NCBI GenBank assembly: GCA_028622995.1
Contig: JAJQJQ010000015.1
Coordinates: 3,658,001 to 3,722,000 of the forward strand
Length of the DNA: 64,000 nt
Source of the DNA: Panagrolaimus kolymaensis
Lineage: Eukaryota; Nematoda; Chromadorea; Rhabditida; Panagrolaimidae
Direction: 5' to 3'
This document shows positions 33,741 to 44,474 of the stretch, piece by piece. Position numbers and translations under genes: made by a program. The notes beneath the pieces are model-generated. The model was not told where the DNA came from and searched no databases. It saw only the letters and a list, made by a program, of their open reading frames with translations. Every line of letters starts with the position of its first letter. Position 1 is the stretch's first letter.

Positions 33741-35074
33741 TAATATTCAAGAATGGGCTTCAGCACTTCTAAGAACCTGTTTTTCGATTTTTTAGAGTTT
33801 TTAGATTCAAACATTTGAAATTAATCGTAGTGAGTCAGTTTCGGGTAAAAGTATTTTTTACGGTTTATATTAATTAATTTTTTGTTGTTTATTTATTTTC
33901 AAACTTGTTAGGCGGATAAACAATTATTCATTGCCGAAAATTAAGAGTCGACGCATTATTTACTGCTTATTAAAAAATTCCCTGATTTAGAATAAGGGTG
34001 CATCAGAAATAATATATTTTTCTTAAATAATATTATACCATGGCTTAATGGTTTCCTCGAAATCAACGGAATTGTTTTTATGGATGTAAAATAATTAAAT
34101 TTCTTTGGTGAAAAGCATACAAAGTATCCAATCCATTGAAGATAAGATGAGTTTTACCTTCTTATTTTCGGATTTATTAAAGTTTTTATTATCAAAAACA
34201 TGCTTTTCCTTTTAAATTAATTTTTAATTAAATAATGATGAAAAAAGCCAACATGGGTTGGTAATTTATAATCAAACAAAAATCTTTATTTGCTTTGCAT
34301 TGAGCTTATGAACTAATTTAGTTTAGATCGAAGTAAGATATGCTTAAGGATAATTTCTTAAAAATAATATTAACTTGAACCTAAACGAACTTCCGACCAG
34401 CCCGCTCTTGTTTTGTTTCCAACGTTTTTATTCTGTAACTAAGCTTTAAAATTAATTCTGAAATCCTCATCTTTGCTAATAAAGGTTCACATCTCTGTGA
34501 TATCTGGTTTCGCGTTGTCATACTTGTGAGTTTGAATAATCCCTATCTCATCTTTGTCTAAGGCAATCACTATTCAATACTTCTCCATTATCATGCAATA
34601 CAAACCTAAGGTACTTCGTTTCAAGCTCATTTCAATTTTTGAAAAATTCCTACCACTTTTGTTTTAACCAAAACTCTCAAACTGAATTCATAATTTTTAT
34701 CCTTCAGAGAATTACATAAATTGCGGAATTAATAATAAAGCATATTAGTGCAGTTTAATCATATCTTAAATACATAAAAGCGTAAATCAATAAATCGAAT
34801 AAGAGAGACGATTGTATGCTAAAGAGTTTCCAAAAAGGAAAAAAAGAACTAAATGTATGTCAAATAAAGGTTGACAAAGAAAAATTCTTTATAAAAGCTT
34901 TTTAACCATAAAAGAAAGTGAAGAAAACCCTTCAAAAGCTAAACATAATATAATAAATGAGCATTTTTTATAGAGTGTAATATAGCATTTAAGAATATTA
35001 CTAATATGTTAAATACTATATAATTTATTAACAGTTAAAAAAAGAAAACTATATATATAAATAAGAGTCTAAAG

Positions 35075-35111
35075 TTTTTTTTCGGTGGTGCGAAGCACCA
35101 CCGAAAAAAAA
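35075..35111. repeat. Perfect 17-bp-arm hairpin
   Basis: CGGTGGTGC-GAA-GCACCACCG with flanking T8/A8 makes a 37-nt perfect palindrome with a 3-nt loop. Just downstream, GCATGACGAGG(T/A)GGACCTCAAT occurs twice (35131 and 35183). Confidence 0.7.
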
Positions 35112-35509
35112 TTTTAGGGTTTTTGCGTAAGCATGACGAGGTGGACCTCAATTTGGAAAAATTTCTGGGTGGATTACACTGCGCATGACGAGGAGGACCT
35201 CAATGGCCGCGACAAAATACAACCCCCCTATTCTAGTATGTTTTGACCGCTGAAGAATTTTTTAGTTTTTCTCTCTCCAAAGTTTACCAGAAATTATTTT
35301 TAAATATCTCTTATATTTTTTTAGGGAATGGAAAACTTTGGATGTACTTTGATAGCCGTAACTCATTATTACTTTTCAACTGCCATGTATATTTGGTGGC
35401 TTGCATTGACATTTAGTTGGTTTTTAGTAACCACATTAAAATGGGGTGAAGCTCCAGTTGGATTTGTATTTTCATCATATTTTTATATTCATGCAATAGT
35501 AAAATAATA

Positions 35510-35853
35510 AGTTCATTGCAACACGGTCCTTTATTGCTTTTTTTAAATAAAATCTGATAGGATTCATTTTTCATTATCTTCCCGACTAGCTTCTTCTTGC
35601 ATTCGATTCTATTTGGAAGCGTTATTAAAAATCTATCATAACTTTTAGCTTCATACTGAGGCGAAGAAGCAAAATCGCTTTCATCTAATGCTTGGAAACT
35701 GTAGCAAAATGGAAAAGAGATGCAAAAACAAAGAAGCTTTTCCTTGATTCTCTACTGCAAAAAAAAAAAATCAAACAAATCAATCATACATCATTTATTA
35801 CAAAAAATCAGATTACCAAATTCATTCAATTAGATAAAATTATTAAAATTCTT
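35510..35853. other. Spacer between convergent units
   Basis: No gene seen; it should contain the 3' ends of the Frizzled fragment and of the small membrane-protein gene. Confidence 0.35.
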
Positions 35854-36357
35854 CTATGAACCAACAGGATAAGGAGAATGAATCATGTGCTTTCGGAATT
35901 TTCCAACACAAATTTTGTTTGTAAGAAGAAGCATAAGAATGATGAAATGAATTGAAAGGCTAATACCAGAGAATGTAAGAAGTCCAAATCCAACCCATGA
36001 AAAATCTGAAAAATGAGATTTAGTTAATGATTCACAAACCTTAGTTGAAGAAAAAAAACACTCACTATCTTTTTCGATCTTAGCTTCGGCGGAAGAATTT
36101 TTAAATTCAGAAGAAGAAATATTAAAATCATCGAATGTTGTTGTTACATCGGTATTTGTAATTTCAGGTAAAGATGTTGAAAGATCTGGAGCAGCATTAG
36201 ATGTTGTTGATGACAAAACATTATCATTTACTGTAAAAAATTAAAGTTACTCAATGAAATAAAACAAACAAAGGAAAAGAATGATGCAAAACTAACTTAC
36301 CAGGAGCATTGGGATTGTTGTTAGCTTTGTTAATGTTTGATAATAAGTGTAATCTAC
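35854..36357 (-). CDS. Ser/Thr-rich single-span membrane protein, 5' end unresolved
   Basis: Three exons are supported on the minus strand: 36357-36301, 36230-36066 and 36005-35854. They encode RLHLLSNINKANNNPNAP.., an Asn/Ser/Thr-rich stretch (VLSSTTSNAAPDLSTSLPEI), an acidic spacer, then a membrane span (WVGFGLLTFSGISLSIHFII..) and a short basic tail ending SPYPVGS. The last intron (36065-36006) is optional because the frame stays open through it. The first exon needs one carried nucleotide, and no ATG exon with a matching phase was found. A hydrophobic MASFFILLFHVSLFSLIYFH frame just upstream looks like a signal peptide but is out of phase. It starts under 200 bp after the kinase stop on the same strand, so an operon is possible. 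Confidence 0.5.
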
Positions 36358-36548
36358 CTAAAAATGAAAGTAAATTAAAGAAAACAGTGAAACATGGAAT
36401 AACAGGATGAAGAAGCTCGCCATTCGAAATAAGTCAAATAACATAAAAGTATGAAGTTGATGATATTTTTTCAAACTTCGCAGCCTTTTTTACTTTTTCG
36501 TATTTGAAGTATTCGGGTTACTCAACAATGTAAAATGTAACAAGCAAC

Positions 36549-38301
36549 TTACCATAATGGCTTTATCATTTGAATGTCGTAGTAAACTTTGCATGGAATA
36601 CGAATAGCATATTTTTGAAGATTTTCTTGTATTTTCTTATCATAAACTGGAAGACGCATGACAGGTTTATCAATTTCATGAGAAACATTTGGAGGTTTAA
36701 ATGACGAAACTTCTGATGCATTTTTGAAGAAATCATGAAGTGCAAGATGAAGCGGACGATCAGCAGGATTCTTTTGTAAACAATCTTCAATAAGTTTTCG
36801 AGCTCCTTTTGGTTTAATTCCTTCAATATCTAATTGACAATCATTAGCAGCTTTCTGAAACGCTGCCATTTTCTTTAGTTCCTGAATTTTCTTTATTTTT
36901 TCATTTTCATTCTTGATGTATCGCGTTTCTCTCTTGATCACCTTTTCTTCCACAAGATTTTCCATATCATAAGCTTTTTTCATTGCTTTTTCAGAAAAAG
37001 GCGATTTCCCTTTATAAAGATATGACAATATAACACCATAAGACCATCGATCAGAAGCCAACATAGGGAGCTTTTCTCTTTGCCATACTTCAGGAGCCGA
37101 AAATTTAGCATTTTGACATGAAGGAGCAGCCAGATTCAATTCATTGACATTTATAGAATTACCAAAATCAAAAAGTCGAACATTTCCATCAATCGTAAAC
37201 CCAATATTATTATACTTTAAGTCACTGAAAAAGTATAACTTTTAAATATTTAAACTAGAAATAAGTAAGCTCGCAGAGCATTAACACAAAAATAAAAATA
37301 AAACATACCCATGTGTTAATCCATGACTGTGCAAAAAATCGAGAGCAATAGCTAATTGAAAAGCAATTGTTTGCTTTGCTCTACGGTATTTAATCGTTTT
37401 ATAATATATATGGTCTATTAAGTTACCACCTTCAAACCCTTCCATTATTATACACCAATCTTCTTTCTTCGTATATCCACTATAGATTAATTTCGGAATA
37501 TATTGACATTCACCGATTGATAAAACGTTGACTTCAGCGATGATGTTTTCATAACTTCTAATAGATACTTTTTGAACAAATGCTTTAGATATCCCATTAA
37601 ATGTTACTCCATAGACTTGTCCATAGCCACCTCCATCAATGTAATCGTCTTGTTTAACATTTTCCATAAACTTCTTACAATGTGTTATGACAGCCTTACT
37701 AAAAAAAGAAGATAATTAAGCTCAAGGGAAAGGATATAGGTTTTCTTCTAAATCAATTATGACATATATAAATCATCTAATACGAATAAGGAAATCCTAG
37801 ATACTTTACTTAACTTTTTGTTGTTATTTTTGGTGTGAAAAATGTTAAAATTTTTTTTAAAGTTTAGTTTAGTAGCATAAATGTTCTGCGAATTTAGACA
37901 AAAAAAGCACATGCAAAAAACCTTTTATTGAAATCATTTTTCTTAAAAAATTGCTTCATAATTATATATTAAAAAAAAATAACTTACGATTTATTATATT
38001 CGTATGATTCTTCCTTACATTTCCACCAATTTCCGTTAAGCTCGAATATATTTGGATCAGGATTAAAAGCAACAAGAGATTTTTCCTCAGCAGATCTTAA
38101 ACAATCATAAGTTTTCACAATTCCACTTTCTAAAAGATAAATTTTGTAAAAAGTAAAGGAAAAAAATCTTACTCTTATGAAAGGCTGTTTGTCGAATTTT
38201 CTTTACTTCTTTTATTTTATTTTTCTCTAAATAAAAACATTCAGAAAAATAAGAAAAAAAACTATTTACTAACCTTCGGCTTTTCTTCCCCTTTTTGGCA
38301 T
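36549..38301 (-). CDS. Protein kinase-domain protein
   Basis: Exons 38301-38274, 38226-38173, 38129-37988, 37698-37309 and 37224-36549 encode 429 residues. A basic N-terminus (MPKRGRKAEEKNKIKEVKKI) and a linker precede the kinase domain: glycine loop GGGYGQVYG (~97-105), a Lys in FVQKVSI, catalytic HGDLKYNN (204-211), DFGN (224-227), SAPEVW (247-252), and SDRWSYGVIL. HGD replaces the common HRD, but the catalytic Asp, Asn and DFG are kept, so activity is plausible. The C-terminal part has an unusual Lys/Glu-rich insert (KRETRYIKNENEKIKKI). It resembles divergent nematode Ser/Thr kinases. The stop TAA lies within a GTAAGT that looks like a 5' splice donor. A CAG acceptor 20 nt before the ATG supports the start. 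Confidence 0.82.
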
Positions 38302-38309
38302 TTCTTAAG

Positions 38310-39500
38310 TTCGTTTTTATCTGAAAACAAATAAAATAAGTTTCAAACAATCAACAATAAAAATGAAAACTCCGTTTCATTTTATTTTTCAATTAACGCA
38401 AGCATTTAAAAATGAAAAATTAGCATAAATGCGAATGAGCTCTAAACTTGAAGTGCAATAAAATGGAAGCATTTTAATTTGCATAAAACAAGTTACAAGG
38501 CCGGCGGCTCTATTAGTGTAAATATTACAAATTGTAACGAAGGTTTGGGTGTGAATTTTTCAAAAAAAAAAAATGAAATTGAAATTTTGAAAATCGAAAT
38601 TAGAGCGCATATGAAGATTTTATTAAATTTTATTTATACAGTTTTGAATTGTGAAAAGAATTGAACAACATAGCATTAAACATTTATGAATTTTGGCGAT
38701 TGTTTACTTGTTAATTGCTTTATCCATACAGGGGCAAGTGGGGACGATTCAGATGATTATCGTCTTTTATGTAGCATGTAGCGCAAGGATTTTGGTCTAT
38801 GTAGCCCAAAATTTGAGATAATCTAATAGAGAAAAAAATCGATATGGTAATTCTGAAAATTAGGGATATTTTTTTTGGAAAAAATCAACAGGGTAAACCC
38901 TTTGATTCTAATTATGAAGCCTAAAATTTCGAAAATTGTAGTCTGGCCGTGCCCATGTATGGCTTTATCTATGCCTTATTCATAAACATTTACAAATAGC
39001 TTTATTTGAGAAGAGAGTAAGAATATTTTTAGTATTTTAAAAGTTGCAACAAAATGGTAGTTATTTCTTAAACAATCGGGTTTTAAATTTTTTGTGAAGA
39101 CTTGAAATGAAGGGGAAACCGCTAACACTAATATTGTTTTAGAGGGTTAAAGAAAGCAAAAGTTGCTAATTTGAAACCTTAGCTGTCGATGTTTGAGTGA
39201 TTGGTGAACGTGTTTACGCAGTTCTTTGCGACAGTATTGAACACGTTTGTGGATATCAGCATACACGTCTTCGTTGCTTAAATCATTAGATTAAGAAGAA
39301 AATAATGAACATAAACAAAATCTATGAGAAAATGAAAGTTTTATGAAATATGAAAATATTTTGTTTCCATCAATTTCCATTAACAAAAAAATATAAAAAA
39401 TTAGCGACTGCCATAGAGGAAAAGCACTACACGGTAATAGAAGACTGGGCCTAATTGTTCAAGGTGAGATTCAATAAAAAATAGTGTACACGCAATGATT
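38310..39500. other. Intergenic, nothing recognised
   Basis: AT-rich spacer of about 1.2 kb with no supported frame on either strand. Confidence 0.35.
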
Positions 39501-39503
39501 TGG

Positions 39504-41167
39504 TTAATGTTTAGTAACAATGGGATTAATTCTCACAGTTTTCTGTTTTCCAATATTCATCGATGTTGTTGTGGGCATAATTGATGGCTCAAATACTTTA
39601 ATTTTTTCTTTATAAAATAAATTATAAAAGCTTGAACGAATTTGTTGACAAATAAATAAAAGTAAAAAAGGTCGAGATAAATTAACTAAATCAAATATCC
39701 ATGGAATTTGAAGATATAATGTTTCAAAAAGTGGTGTATCTTCAAGTTTATTTTTTGTTAAAATATACATTATTACCTGAAAAATTTACCAAAATATAAA
39801 GCTACCGAAAGATAGCTTCTAAAGTTTTTTAATGAACTTACTTGATGTCCACAAAATATTGATTCAAGTAAAAAATCCCATAATGAAATAAAAACTAAAT
39901 TTATTTCTGTTCGACTTATACGTTTTTGGATTTTTGTTAAAGCTTTAATTTTGAAAAGAAAAATTATGCATAAAATATTGAATACAAGTCCAGCTACAGC
40001 AATAACCAAAAATGTTAAGGATTGATTGAAAGAGGTACTAATCTAAAAATGGATTTATTGACACTTTGGTAGGTTTAGTGACATTATTGTGTCATTGAAA
40101 TTTTTGGCTAAATTTTTTTTATTAAAAACTAGTAAAGAACGAAAAAATTTTTATTTCAACCAATAGCCGAGGTAAAGAGGCTGGCTATGGTATTTTTTTC
40201 TCCTTTTTTTTGCTGCGACATGTCTTTTACGCCCATAGTTTATTAGTACTGTAGTAATCGTAGGTGCTTGTGGGTTTATTTATTTAAGCCAAATTATTTT
40301 TTTTATTCAAACCGATAAATCTTTATTCAAGTTTTTTCAATAAATACCCTAATTGCGAGCATTCAAGAATAAAGTTCCAATAATTACTTCAATTTATTTG
40401 TCTTTAAAAATTGAAACTATTACTAACCCCATCATATTTTGCCGTAATCACATAAGCATCTTTGGAAATAATTGGATTGAATGGAAATAATTTAATTTTA
40501 GAAAATATTAAATGCCACGTTGGAATAAGCGATAAAAATAAAGATAATCCAATTCCAGGCCATAAAATTTGTTGCCATAACTAAAAAAAAGTATTTTATT
40601 TCATAAAAAAACTTTTTTTTTCTTCGTTTTAACTAACTTGTTCGTGAAATCTGGGGAGAGCCATGGAAGTGAGTCGATTGATTGAAGTTAGGGTTACTAA
40701 AAATCCATGACAAACCATAAGATAAAGTTGTAAAAATTGAAAATATGCAAGCCAAAATGGATCTTTAAGGGAGGAAAAATATGGGCCCAACAATGGACAT
40801 AAAGGCCATTTGAAAGCTAGCGTTATGACAATGTAACTTAAAATATCCTTAAAAAGTTTTTATTGAAGCTTGAATTGTTTTCTAATTTAAAAAATGGAAA
40901 GGTGTCGTCGATGAAGTATTTTAGAAGTAAAAAATGCCAAAAAATTAGTTTATTTAAAATTATAAAATTTTCACTTTGTACTGCTTTGTTTACACCAAAT
41001 TTTTTACTTACCACAAAAGCCATAACTATAGCAATGGTAAAAAATGAAGATTTAAATAAATTTCTTGACGAAGGTTTTAATAAAACAAATAATAAAATAA
41101 TTAAATAAATAATTAAACATGGTAAACCCAAAATTGTATAAATTATTAATAACCAAAGCGGTATCAT
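39504..41167 (-). CDS. 7TM chemoreceptor (Srv/Srg-type), five exons
   Basis: Exons 41167-41012, 40847-40638, 40580-40428, 40042-39842 and 39776-39504 are all phase 0 and give 330 residues, the usual size for this class. TM1 lies in MIPLWLLIIYTILGLPCLII; SSFFTIAIVMAFVDILSYIV is TM2; YLMVCHGFLVTLTSINRLTS with ALPRFHEQ/LW is the TM3 end and the typical NR..P..HE..LW motif; TM7 is DLVNLSRPFLLLFICQQIRS. The tail is Ser/Thr-rich. The gene structure is unlike that of copies A-D, so it is a separate subfamily. The second exon uses an AAG acceptor (40848-40850), fixed by the conserved VDILSY reading across the junction. Confidence 0.83.
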
Positions 41168-41169
41168 CT

Positions 41170-41710
41170 CGCTGCTGTCTTTTTTGTCTTGAAAAAATAA
41201 ATAAAGAAAAAGAAAAAAGGAACTATAAAATATTGAGCATTTAATATAGGGACCTTCAAGCAAAAAATGAAGTTTCTTTGTTTCGGTATATAGTTTAGAG
41301 GGATGTGTACTTTCAAATACGGGGAATTTAATGATAGAAGCAAAAATAAATTTTAATAATCCATTGGCTTTTTTATTTTTATTCGAAGAAAAGGCAAATT
41401 TACCTTTAAATAATTTAATTTAATAAAAATAACTATTTAGAAAGAAATAATGTGTTTTTAAAAAATGGAAATAGTTAATGAAATCTGTTATTTTTTTTGA
41501 TAGCTTCCGATTTCAAAGAATATACCTTTTTATTGGAAAAAGTTTCGCCAAAGCTTAAAAACATCATTGAATTTGTTTAACTGACTTACAAGCCAATAAT
41601 AGGTTTTTGAAATTAATGAAATTTTTGGTTGTCGAATTGTAAACTCATTTTCCATGTTTTTTATTTATCCCTCCATAGTTTTATAATTTATTTTCAAAAA
41701 AACAAAAAAT
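41170..41710. other. Spacer between divergent genes
   Basis: AT-rich; no supported frame. Confidence 0.3.
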
Positions 41711-41713
41711 TAA

Positions 41714-42124
41714 AAATCATCACGAATAGTCTCAATTTCAAATTTCCATGAAACGAACAACGACTTCCAATATTTAAATAATTTAATTCAAAATAAAACA
41801 GAATATTTAAAATATTTCGAATGGACTAAAATTTATCAAAAGAAAGAATTGGCATGGGATGAAAGTTATTGTAAACTTTGTGAAAGGCTCCATGAAAAAG
41901 AGGAAGATAAAAAGCATCGATGGTATGAGAATATCGAAAAATGGTTTGATCCATCGGGTGATTGTTCTCCAATATTTTTAAATGCTTGGATTGAAGGCGC
42001 TATTTTTTGGAGAAAAATTATTGCTGCAATTACGGGTTTTGTTGTGTTTATAATTTTATTTACTTTTTGGTTGATTTGTAAGAAAAATGGTTATATTAAA
42101 GTTTCAAATAAATACCTTTTTTAA
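41714..42124 (+). CDS. C-terminal part of a single-span membrane protein
   Basis: An open frame without an in-frame ATG runs from an upstream TAA to the stop at 42124. It contains a charged region with two close cysteines (WDESYCKLCERLHEKEEDKK), then KWFDPSGDCSPIFLNAWIEG, then one membrane span (IIAAITGFVVFIILFTFWLI) and a short basic tail. The non-random composition suggests a real last exon of a type I membrane protein, but I could not find the earlier exons, and the family is unknown. It may be a gene fragment. Confidence 0.4.
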   Translation, partial: KSSRIVSISNFHETNNDFQYLNNLIQNKTEYLKYFEWTKIYQKKELAWDESYCKLCERLHEKEEDKKHRWYENIEKWFDPSGDCSPIFLNAWIEGAIFWRKIIAAITGFVVFIILFTFWLICKKNGYIKVSNKYLF

Positions 42125-42129
42125 ATTAT

Positions 42130-42555
42130 GGCTTAAATTTCTAATCATTTACAACAACAAAAGAAAGTACGAAACACTGGGTTACTCAGAAAGAAAGTAA
42201 ATAATTTCATACGATATTTATCAAAAAGCGGTTACTCTCTTTTAAAGGATAGTAAGATAACAATATTTTTAAAGAAACACATACTATCAATCCAAAAAGA
42301 TATTTTCAAAATGAAAGCAACTTTCACATTTCCCCAAAAAGATTTATTTTCGCGTTAGGAATATTATAAATAGAGTTTTGGAGGAAAACGAAAATGCAGT
42401 AATTTCTTCTTCTTTGCATTGGTTTTACTTGTTTCTCGCATCTTACAAATATCGTTTTTACATTTCGTGGCATTTTTATTTCATTAACAAACCCTGTACT
42501 TTTTTTATAATATTTCTTTTAAATTTTAGGTACTCTTATTTTCGTAAATTACAAA
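42130..42555. other. Upstream region of BTB copy 3
   Basis: AT-rich; an AAATTTTAG acceptor 27 nt before the ATG (near 42529) parallels the acceptor in front of BTB copy 2. Confidence 0.4.
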
Positions 42556-43934
42556 ATGGAGCGAATGTATAATGAAATCACATCGCAATTTAATCAATTC
42601 AAATCAAAACTTTCAAAACGATTCGAACTTTTCAAATCACAAGATCTTGAAAATGGTCATTTTGATGTCATTTTTCAAATTGGTGATAAGGTAAATATAG
42701 CTTCTATTTGTTTTTTTTTTGTTATTCACTTTTGCTTTTTAGAAACTGTACGCTCATAAATTCATGTTAGCTGGTGTATCAAAGCCGTTTGCTGTAATGT
42801 TTTCTAAACGATGGACAACCAAAGATGAACCACTCAAGGTTGAAAATTACACCTTCAATGATTTAAAAGAATTCATCTGTCATATTTATTATTCTGGCGA
42901 CAAGATCACAAAGGAAAACGTTTTCAAAATGGTCGACATGGCTGAATATTATGATGTTGCTGAAGTGAAAGACAAATGTGACGAATATTTAGCAAAAGTA
43001 ATGGGAATTACTCCTGAAAATGTTATTGAAATGTTTGAATTTTCATTGAAGTATCCATCGTTGACACTTTTTTCTTCTTCTTTGATGTTTAAAAACCTTT
43101 CATGTTTATTGAAATGTGATGATTTTCTGAAAGTCAAAAAAGAACTGCTTAAATTTATTCTTAATCTTAAACGTTTTTATTCAAAAGAAGGAGAACTTTT
43201 TGAAGCTGTAAGTCATTTATTCGTTTCTATAAATACAAATAAAGTTTAATTTTTAGGTTTACAAATGGGCTGCGCGTCAAGCTCTCATCAAAAACAATCC
43301 AACCAGAAAAGCAATCAAACAAGAATTAGCTGAACTTTTGCCCAATATTTATTTTGAACGAATGGACCTAGACTTTTTGCATACATTTGTTGGTGAGTTT
43401 ATCTTTTTAAGAAATTCTAAGTAAATAATCATAAACATTTTAGTTCCTAAAGGATTATTTACTCCTCAACATTTGAGTGACATTTTGAATAGAGCAACAC
43501 ATAGAGAAATGAGTGGTATGTTTTTGTTTTTCATACGTTTAATAATTTTTAAATATGGTTTTTTAGTAAAAGTTGTTACTCCATATGGTTTTACACTACG
43601 TGGAAAATTATCTTGTGATTTCTCGATGTTTATGCAGCTCTATGATACAATTACATTGGCAAAAGACTCATATACTTATGATAATGATAATGATCCTGAT
43701 GATTTTTATCAATATTGGTATACAGAAGAATTTCCATCCGAACCAACCAAGCCTAGCCATTTGAAGAAAAATGATTTTGTCAAATTTTATCTGATTTTGG
43801 ATTTCGGTCACTATCTTGCTGTAAAAAAACCTTCTCAACTTGATGATAACGAAGATTATTTACTTGCTGAATTGACTGGTGATGCAGATGATTTAATTGA
43901 TGGCTGTAAGATCGAAGCTGTTTGCAATTTTTAA
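42556..43934 (+). CDS. BTB-domain protein with unrecognised C-terminal domain, copy 3
   Basis: Exons 42556-42690, 42743-43207, 43257-43392, 43444-43515 and 43567-43934 encode 391 residues. Domain order is the same as in the two copies at 14.8 and 17.8 kb: helical start, BTB (HFDVIFQIGDK/LYAHKFMLAG, KPFAVMFSKRW), BACK-like helices, PKGLFTPQHLSDIL linker and the orphan C-terminal domain (VVTPYGFTLRGKL, FYQYWYTEEF, FVKFYLILDFG, DYLLAELTGD, GCKIEAVCNF). The linker matches copy 1 nearly exactly, showing close kinship despite 26 kb between them. Exon 3 is shorter by 21 nt. Probable protein-interaction adaptor; Cullin-3 link is inference. Confidence 0.87.
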
Positions 43935-43939
43935 GTTTC

Positions 43940-44470
43940 TTTTTTTTTTTGTTGATTTAAAAATTGTTTTGTTTGTTTTTCATGTGAATAATATTATTAT
44001 TATTACTCCTAAACTTCCCTTAAACAAGACAAACTACATATATCGTTTCTTATCTTTATTTTATTAAAGCAACAATCTAAGTGTTCTAATAACTATAATT
44101 TTTTATATGCCCATGGTTACTTTATACAGCATGAAAAGAATCAAACGCGGAATAAAGAACATCACCCACAATGAATCTCAAACATTTGGTTATAAGTTAG
44201 ATTGTTACTTCCAAAATGATACAAATCTTAACATGCATTTACACGGATTGAATAAAGATTTAGAGTAAATTCTGTCTAAACTAGTGATTTTTCGAATCCT
44301 TGTAAGTAAAGCAATCAGCAGTAGCCAAGATAGTATTTCATTATTTGATCAATATTAATTTATTAGCAGATTAGGGTCTGATTTTTTTTGATACAAAAAT
44401 ATTGGTAAACAAACAAAAACATTAATGGAAAAAAAGCAAGTAAAACTCATTGTTTGAATTATTCGAATAG
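43940..44470. other. Intergenic, nothing recognised
   Basis: AT-rich spacer between BTB copy 3 and a hAT element. Confidence 0.35.
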
Positions 44471-44474
44471 CGAA

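Larger units (their letters stand above)
32868..35249. repeat. Element with terminal inverted repeats inside the intron
   Basis: The sequence CATACTAGAATAGGGGGTTG at 32875 recurs in reverse complement near 35220-35240 (CCCCCTATTCTAGTATG). Similarity extends over about 35 bp at each end. Between them are AT-rich sequence, a perfect-looking hairpin element at 33542 and smaller repeats. No transposase frame was found. It occupies most of the Frizzled-fragment intron. Confidence 0.5.
32681..35507 (+). pseudogene. Truncated Frizzled-like fragment
   Basis: A first exon ending at 32809 (..SSVAKVAVVTQ, GTACGC donor) joins in frame to 35325-35507, which reads GMENFGCTLIAVTHYYFSTA, MYIWWLALTFSWFLVTTLKW and SSYFYIHA, then TAA. 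This is the Frizzled signature around TM3 (GCTL..YYF..WW..LT.TWFL..KWG..SSYFH). The Cys-rich Wnt-binding domain, the complete TM1 and TM4-TM7 are missing, so it cannot be a working Wnt receptor. The stop comes directly after TM3 without homology beyond. No start or acceptor is clear at the 5' side: an in-frame TGA sits just before 32681. The 2.5-kb intron is filled with repeats. Likely a duplicated gene fragment, possibly still transcribed. Confidence 0.6.

Noticed and set aside
36301..36551. Extending the kinase through the GTAAGT at its stop into the downstream exons
   Set aside because: The carried phase gives an immediate TAG (or TGA with the alternative acceptor), so the kinase was ended at the TAA and the downstream exons were kept as another gene.
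38498..38515. GGCCGGCGGCTCTATTAG as another Helitron end
   Set aside because: The hairpin is imperfect and the end reads ATTAG rather than CTRR; no shared flanking sequence with the other copies.
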